9,202 nt of DNA from positions 1 through 9,202 of the forward strand of contig DGHP01000041.1 of the NCBI GenBank assembly GCA_002392705.1. Direction: 5' to 3'. This document shows positions 6,539 to 9,202 of this stretch, one piece after another (position 1 is the first letter of the stretch; each line of letters starts with the position of its first letter). This DNA is from Lachnospiraceae bacterium UBA3845. GTDB taxonomy: Bacteria; Bacillota; Clostridia; Lachnospirales; Lachnospiraceae. The notes beneath the pieces were generated by a model. That model worked only from the letters and a program-made list of their open reading frames with translations. It was not told where the DNA came from and made no database searches. Position numbers and translations under genes: made by a program.

Positions 6539-6577
6539 GTATGCTAAAAAGAAATTGAGCATAGAAAGGACAGGCCT

Positions 6578-7180
6578 ATGGATGAGAGAAAGAGTGTGAG
6601 AGAGAAGGCTGAAACCAATGATACAGCGGCGGCATTCGGGGGCACGGAAGCGGAAGACTACGTCGGAAGGCTGGCAGGCTTCCTGATGAACTGGCAGCTG
6701 GAAGCACAGGAGGAAGGAAGGGTACCGGACCTTTGCCGGGATATTTTCCGGGAGGCGGGAGGCATCAGGATCCCTCCGGTGAGCGAGCGCTTTTCGGAAT
6801 GGCAGGAGGAGAGTTACGCTACGGCCCTGTGGCTTCTGAGAGGAGAGATGAAGCTTACGATCCCGGACAGCCCTGAAAAAGTCAGGGCTTATATCGAAAG
6901 GCTGGATGAAATCCGGAGAACGGAGCCGGCAGTCAGGGAGGGACTGATTGAGTTTTTTGACCGGGAAAGCAGCAATCTGATCTGCTACCGGCGCTTTCTG
7001 CCCGGCGGCAGGGACGCTGCGGGAGAGATCGTGGCCATGTGCAATCTGGGCGGCCGTATGGAACACGTTCATACACCCTATGATATCGTATCTTACACCG
7101 GAATGCTCGGAAACTATGAAAACAGGTATGACAGAAAGGAACTTCGGCCGTTCGAGTGCATCGTGATGAAGCACAGATAG
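6578..7180 (+). CDS. GH13 C-terminal-like protein, probable remnant of trehalose-6-phosphate hydrolase (200 aa)
   Basis: Residues 99-200 follow the final helix and beta-sandwich of TreA-type GH13 enzymes: AYIERLDEIRRTEPAVREG, an NLICYRR strand near 133-139, VAMCNLGGR in place of LLVLNNFSG, LGNYENR near 177-183 and the ending ELRPFECIVM, which matches LRPYEaiV. Upstream, LAGFLMNWQ (32-40), PPVSERFSE (66-74) and YATALWLLRGE (80-90) resemble, more weakly, the TreA stretches around the last barrel strands. The Asp-Glu-Asp catalytic residues and most of the (beta/alpha)8 barrel are absent; whole enzymes have about 550 residues. No glycosidase activity is expected. The frame is intact, with GAAAGGA 7 bases before the ATG, a TreR-type operator upstream and a terminator downstream, so it is probably expressed. 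It may be a decayed treA or a small protein with a new role. Family similarity of the C-terminal half is fairly sure; the N-terminal half is not. Confidence 0.7.
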   Translation: MDERKSVREKAETNDTAAAFGGTEAEDYVGRLAGFLMNWQLEAQEEGRVPDLCRDIFREAGGIRIPPVSERFSEWQEESYATALWLLRGEMKLTIPDSPEKVRAYIERLDEIRRTEPAVREGLIEFFDRESSNLICYRRFLPGGRDAAGEIVAMCNLGGRMEHVHTPYDIVSYTGMLGNYENRYDRKELRPFECIVMKHR

Positions 7181-7190
7181 GCATGTGTCT

Positions 7191-7252
7191 CCCTGCAGCA
7201 GAAGCAGGGGTGTGAAGAAAGGCTGCTGCATCAGAGGATGCGGCAGCCTTTT
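7191..7252 (+). terminator. Rho-independent terminator after the GH13-like gene, preceded by a small hairpin
   Basis: The main stem pairs AAGGCTGCTGCATC (7219-7232) with GATGCGGCAGCCTT (7237-7250), one G-T wobble, around the loop AGAG. TTTT (7249-7252) follows. On the minus strand the stem is followed by TTTCTTC, so it may also end transcripts coming from proA. A smaller hairpin, CCCTGC/GCAGGG (7191-7196, 7204-7209), stands just before it without a T-run. Confidence 0.85.
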
Positions 7253-7285
7253 AAAATCAGTGCAGACCGGTCGGTGAGACACAGT

Positions 7286-7365
7286 CCCGGCGGCACAGAC
7301 GCCTGTGACGATGAAACAAAAGTGCCTGCTGACAGATACATGCGCCCCGGCGGTGTGGATGCCTG
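7286..7365. repeat. Pair of degenerate 20-bp direct repeats, 60 bp apart
   Basis: CCCGGCGGCACAGACGCCTG (7286-7305) and CCCGGCGGTGTGGATGCCTG (7346-7365) share both ends and differ in the middle. They lie downstream of proA and beyond the terminator of the GH13-like gene, in the 201-bp gap 7181-7381, which otherwise holds nothing I recognise as coding. Their role is unknown. Confidence 0.6.
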
Positions 7366-7381
7366 AAGGCAGGCGGATCTT

Positions 7382-8674
7382 TCAGAGGGGAAGATCCCTG
7401 AAATGGAACTGTTTCTTTCCGCCGGCATAGTCGCCGACGATCTGGCCGTTTCCGTAGAGGCGGTACTTGTATGTGACCAGGCCTTCCAGCCCGACAGGCC
7501 CGCGGGCGTGGAGCTTACCGGTGGAAATGCCTACTTCCGCCCCGAAGCCGTAACGGAATCCGTCCGCAAAGCGGGTGGAGCAGTTCACATATACGCCGGC
7601 GGAGTCCACCAGCCGCAGGAAGGTCTCCGCGTGGTCCCTGTTCTCGGTGATAATGGCGTCTGTATGGTGGGAACCGAAGCGGTTGATATGGGCGGCGGCT
7701 TCCTCCACGGAACCGACCAGACAGACTGACAGGACAAGATCCAGATATTCTGTGGAATAATCATCCGCCTGCATGATGTCGTCTTTTCCGATCTGCTCAG
7801 TCAGGGCGGCGGCTTCAGCACTGCCGCGCAGGCGGACGCCCGCTTCTGCAAGGCTTTGTGCCGCGGCGGGAAGAAAGCGCTCTGCGACGGAGCGGTGAAC
7901 CAGAAGCGTCTCCGTGGAATTGCAGGCTGCCGTATACTGGGTCTTGGCGTCCAGAAGAATGGGAATGGCCTTGTCAAAGTCGGCATCCTCATCGACATAG
8001 GTATGGCAGACCCCGTCGGAATGCCCCATGACCGGAATTCTCGTGTGATCCATAATATAGCGGACAAAGCGGTTGGAGCCGCGCGGAATCAGCAGATCCA
8101 CACAGTCATCGCAGGCGAGAAGCTCATCGACCTCCGAATGGGCGGATGCCTGAAGCAGGCAGTGATCGGGGAGTATGCCGGATACAGCATCAAGGATCAG
8201 GCGGAATAAGACCGAATTCGTGGATGCGGTTTCCTTCCCGCCCTTCAGGACGGCGCAGTTCCCGCTCTTGATGCAGAGGGAGCTGATCTGGACAAGGGCG
8301 TCCGGGCGGGCTTCGAATATGATGCCGATCACTCCGATCGGGCAGCTCACGCGGACCAGGGTCAGGCCCTCATCCAGCTCGCGCCGGAGCGTCACTCTGC
8401 CGACCGGATCTTCCAGCCCGATCAGACCTTCTATGCCGGCGAGCACATCGGAGAGCTTGTGTTCATCAAAGCGCAGCCGTTTTACGACTGCGGCGCTGAT
8501 GCCGTCTTCTTCCGCCTTCTTCAGGTCCCCCCGGTTGGCGGCGAAGATCTCTTCGCGGTGTGCTGACAATGTCTCCGCCACGGAACGCAGGGCGGCATTG
8601 CGCACTTCGGAGGGAAGTGATGCCATGGCAGGGCTTGCTTCTTTCATTTTCATTACATGTTCACGTATACTCAT
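7382..8674 (-). CDS. proA: Glutamate-5-semialdehyde dehydrogenase (gamma-glutamyl phosphate reductase)
   Basis: This NADPH-dependent cytoplasmic enzyme reduces gamma-glutamyl phosphate to glutamate-5-semialdehyde, the second step of proline synthesis. The 430-residue length is standard. The cofactor region shows CPIGVIGIIFEARPDA at 111-126 and SGNCAVLKGGKE at 137-148. RGSNRFVRYI (198-207) and PVMGHSDGVCHTYVD follow. The catalytic cysteine is C251 in TAACNSTETLLVH. The C-terminal signature FGAEVGISTGKLHARGPVGL spans 377-396. The ATG at 8672-8674 is chosen because of AGGAGGA 6 bases upstream and because family homology begins at once; a frame continuing to 8713 adds 13 residues without support. 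The usual partner proB (glutamate 5-kinase) is not on either side here, so proA stands alone. It is divergent from pckA. Confidence 0.97.
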   Translation of the reverse strand: MSIREHVMKMKEASPAMASLPSEVRNAALRSVAETLSAHREEIFAANRGDLKKAEEDGISAAVVKRLRFDEHKLSDVLAGIEGLIGLEDPVGRVTLRRELDEGLTLVRVSCPIGVIGIIFEARPDALVQISSLCIKSGNCAVLKGGKETASTNSVLFRLILDAVSGILPDHCLLQASAHSEVDELLACDDCVDLLIPRGSNRFVRYIMDHTRIPVMGHSDGVCHTYVDEDADFDKAIPILLDAKTQYTAACNSTETLLVHRSVAERFLPAAAQSLAEAGVRLRGSAEAAALTEQIGKDDIMQADDYSTEYLDLVLSVCLVGSVEEAAAHINRFGSHHTDAIITENRDHAETFLRLVDSAGVYVNCSTRFADGFRYGFGAEVGISTGKLHARGPVGLEGLVTYKYRLYGNGQIVGDYAGGKKQFHFRDLPL

Positions 8675-8680
8675 GGAATC

Positions 8681-8687
8681 TCCTCCT
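8681..8687 (-). promoter_or_regulatory. proA ribosome binding site
   Basis: On the minus strand AGGAGGA, a near-complete anti-16S match, stands 6 bases before ATG 8674. It decides this start over the longer upstream frame. Confidence 0.85.
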
Positions 8688-8774
8688 GAATTAAGGATGC
8701 TGCGGCTGCGCATATCAGTCTGCTGTGCGGCTACCCCTCCGGGCAGCTGCAGTCAGTTTATCATACTGTACATG

Positions 8775-8830
8775 AAATTTCACCATAGCCGGCTGGAATT
8801 TGATTTCAAAGTTATGCAAAAGTGAAATTT
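8775..8830. repeat. Inverted repeat AAATTTCAC / GTGAAATTT around a TTTGA-TT-TCAAA palindrome
   Basis: AAATTTCAC (8775-8783) and GTGAAATTT (8822-8830) are exact 9-bp inverse copies. The palindrome TTTGATTTCAAA lies between them at about 8799-8810. A third, direct partial copy GTGAATT starts 22 bases after the second (8844-8850), just before the pckA -35. The position between two divergent promoters fits regulator binding sites; the regulator is unknown. Confidence 0.5.
8782..8809 (-). promoter_or_regulatory. Candidate proA promoter
   Basis: On the minus strand TTGAAA (8804-8809) and TATGGT (8782-8787) are 16 bases apart. The -10 is only moderate. TATGAT (8760-8765) is another possible -10 but lacks a good -35. 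A start near 8775 would give a leader of about 100 nt. Confidence 0.4.
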
Positions 8831-8852
8831 ATAACACTGTCCTGTGAATTTG

Positions 8853-8881
8853 TTGATTTTCAGGCTTTCTTCCTGTATAAT
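8853..8881 (+). promoter_or_regulatory. Predicted sigma-A promoter of pckA
   Basis: TTGATT (8853-8858), a 17-base spacer and a perfect TATAAT (8876-8881) make a strong promoter. Transcription should start near 8888, giving a leader of about 94 nt. Confidence 0.8.
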
Positions 8882-8892
8882 ACTTCCGGCAG

Positions 8893-8916
8893 AAAGGTCG
8901 GCTTTCAGGCCTTTTT
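8893..8916 (+). terminator. Terminator-like hairpin at the start of the pckA leader
   Basis: AAAGGTC (8893-8899) pairs with GGCCTTT (8908-8914) through one G-T pair around an 8-base loop, and TTTTT (8912-8916) overlaps and follows the stem. It sits only about 5-30 bases after the predicted transcription start. It could be an attenuator or a 5' stabilising stem; the stem is short, so either reading is tentative. Confidence 0.4.
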
Positions 8917-8981
8917 ATAGAGTCAACAGTTAACACATAGGCAATGATTGATCGTTATTTCAGAAAAGAGGTTTATGTATT

Positions 8982-9202
8982 ATGGCGAATGTTGATCTGA
9001 GTCAGTACGGGATCACAGATGTAAGCGAGATCGTTTATAATCCTTCCTATGAACTCCTGTACGAAGAAGAGATGAAACCGGAGCTGACTGGCTATGATAA
9101 AGGCCAGGAGAGTGAACTTGGCGCAGTGAATGTCATGACAGGCATCTATACCGGACGTTCTCCGAAAGACAAATATATTGTCATGGACGAGAATTCCAAG
9201 GA
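8982..9202 (+). CDS. pckA: Phosphoenolpyruvate carboxykinase, ATP type (3' end missing)
   Basis: The enzyme interconverts oxaloacetate plus ATP with phosphoenolpyruvate, CO2 and ADP. In anaerobes it serves gluconeogenesis or PEP carboxylation toward succinate. Only the first 73 codons are present: [11 protein letters not shown], then [12 protein letters not shown] and the conserved N-terminal block [20 protein letters not shown], which is characteristic of the ATP-dependent family. The nucleotide-binding and metal sites lie beyond the window. The start is supported by AAGAGG 10 bases upstream. An out-of-frame ATG at 8975 opens only a six-codon frame and may compete weakly. It is divergent from proA and has its own strong promoter and a leader hairpin. 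Confidence 0.96.
   Translation, partial: MANVDLSQYGITDVSEIVYNPSYELLYEEEMKPELTGYDKGQESELGAVNVMTGIYTGRSPKDKYIVMDENSK

Larger units (their letters stand above)
6145..6577. other. 433-bp non-coding region between treR and the GH13-like gene
   Basis: From left to right it holds the treR ribosome site (6151-6158), repeat copy B (6174-6282), operator 1 (6307-6322) and the treR promoter (6331-6358). Next comes a GC-richer stretch of about 120 bp (6375-6480) in which I recognise nothing. Then follow an inverted repeat TGTAA/TTACA (6484-6488, 6497-6501), operator 2 (6527-6538), a 6-bp inverted repeat TATGCT/AGCATA (6540-6545, 6558-6563) and the GAAAGGA ribosome site of the next gene (6564-6570). No tRNA or open frame of interest was seen. 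Confidence 0.75.
8675..8981. other. 307-bp divergent promoter region between proA and pckA
   Basis: It holds the proA ribosome site and leader, including a possible partial copy of the intergenic repeat at about 8695-8730. An AT-rich centre follows with a proA promoter candidate and GTGAAATTT-type repeats. The pckA promoter (8853-8881), a leader hairpin (8893-8916) and the pckA ribosome site AAGAGG (8966-8971), 10 bases before its ATG, complete it. No small gene or tRNA was seen. Confidence 0.7.

Noticed and set aside
7231..7428. Minus-strand 65-codon frame downstream of proA with an internal QAS.PPG repeat
   Set aside because: It overlaps the end of proA and the terminator, has no ribosome site, and the peptide repeat just reflects the 60-bp DNA repeat.
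8823..8836. CcpA cre-like site TGAAATTTATAACA upstream of pckA
   Set aside because: It fits the outer cre positions but lacks the central CG that defines the site.

Overview
The window looks like chromosomal DNA of an anaerobic, low-redox member of the Bacillota, most likely class Clostridia and probably Lachnospiraceae-like. Coding regions are GC-rich and intergenic regions are AT-rich. Strong purine-rich Shine-Dalgarno sites precede the genes. The methionine synthase lacks its reactivation domain, and there is a RACo-type corrinoid activator and an ATP-type PEP carboxykinase. The family placement is inferred from gene content and protein style, not from a search.

Layout. Positions 1-5258 form a plus-strand block. 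It holds the 3' part of a RACo/ASKHA (DUF4445) corrinoid-protein reactivator, then cobalamin-dependent methionine synthase (metH, 863 aa, no C-terminal AdoMet reactivation domain), then a Nudix-GNAT fusion 28 bp downstream. Positions 5395-6144 (minus) encode a GntR/UTRA regulator with strong TreR signatures. It faces, across a 433-bp non-coding region, a plus-strand 200-aa gene (6578-7180). The C-terminal half of that gene reads like the end of a GH13 trehalose-6-phosphate hydrolase, but the catalytic barrel is absent. A clear terminator follows. proA (minus, 7382-8674) and the start of pckA (plus, from 8982) are divergent around a 307-bp promoter region.

How the parts fit. The first two genes make a methionine synthesis unit: MetH carries its Hcy, pterin and B12 modules, and the neighbouring ASKHA ATPase may supply reactivation. 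In the middle, treR, two GTTTAAAC-centred palindromes and the GH13-like fragment look like the skeleton of a trehalose operon whose hydrolase has collapsed. One palindrome sits on the transcription start region of treR and the other lies 39 bp upstream of the fragment's start codon. proA and pckA are ordinary proline-biosynthetic and gluconeogenic/anaplerotic genes with recognisable promoters.

The most distinctive feature is that all three genes of the first block carry low-complexity insertions between or inside conserved domains. Two are clean in-frame minisatellites: 33 bp in the RACo-like gene and 36 bp in metH. A GC-rich intergenic repeat also flanks treR on both sides, with a possible third partial copy in the proA leader. 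I see no tRNA, rRNA, CRISPR array, insertion sequence or prophage gene. No clearly new multi-gene system is visible; the trehalose-locus remnant and the repeat insertions are the best leads.
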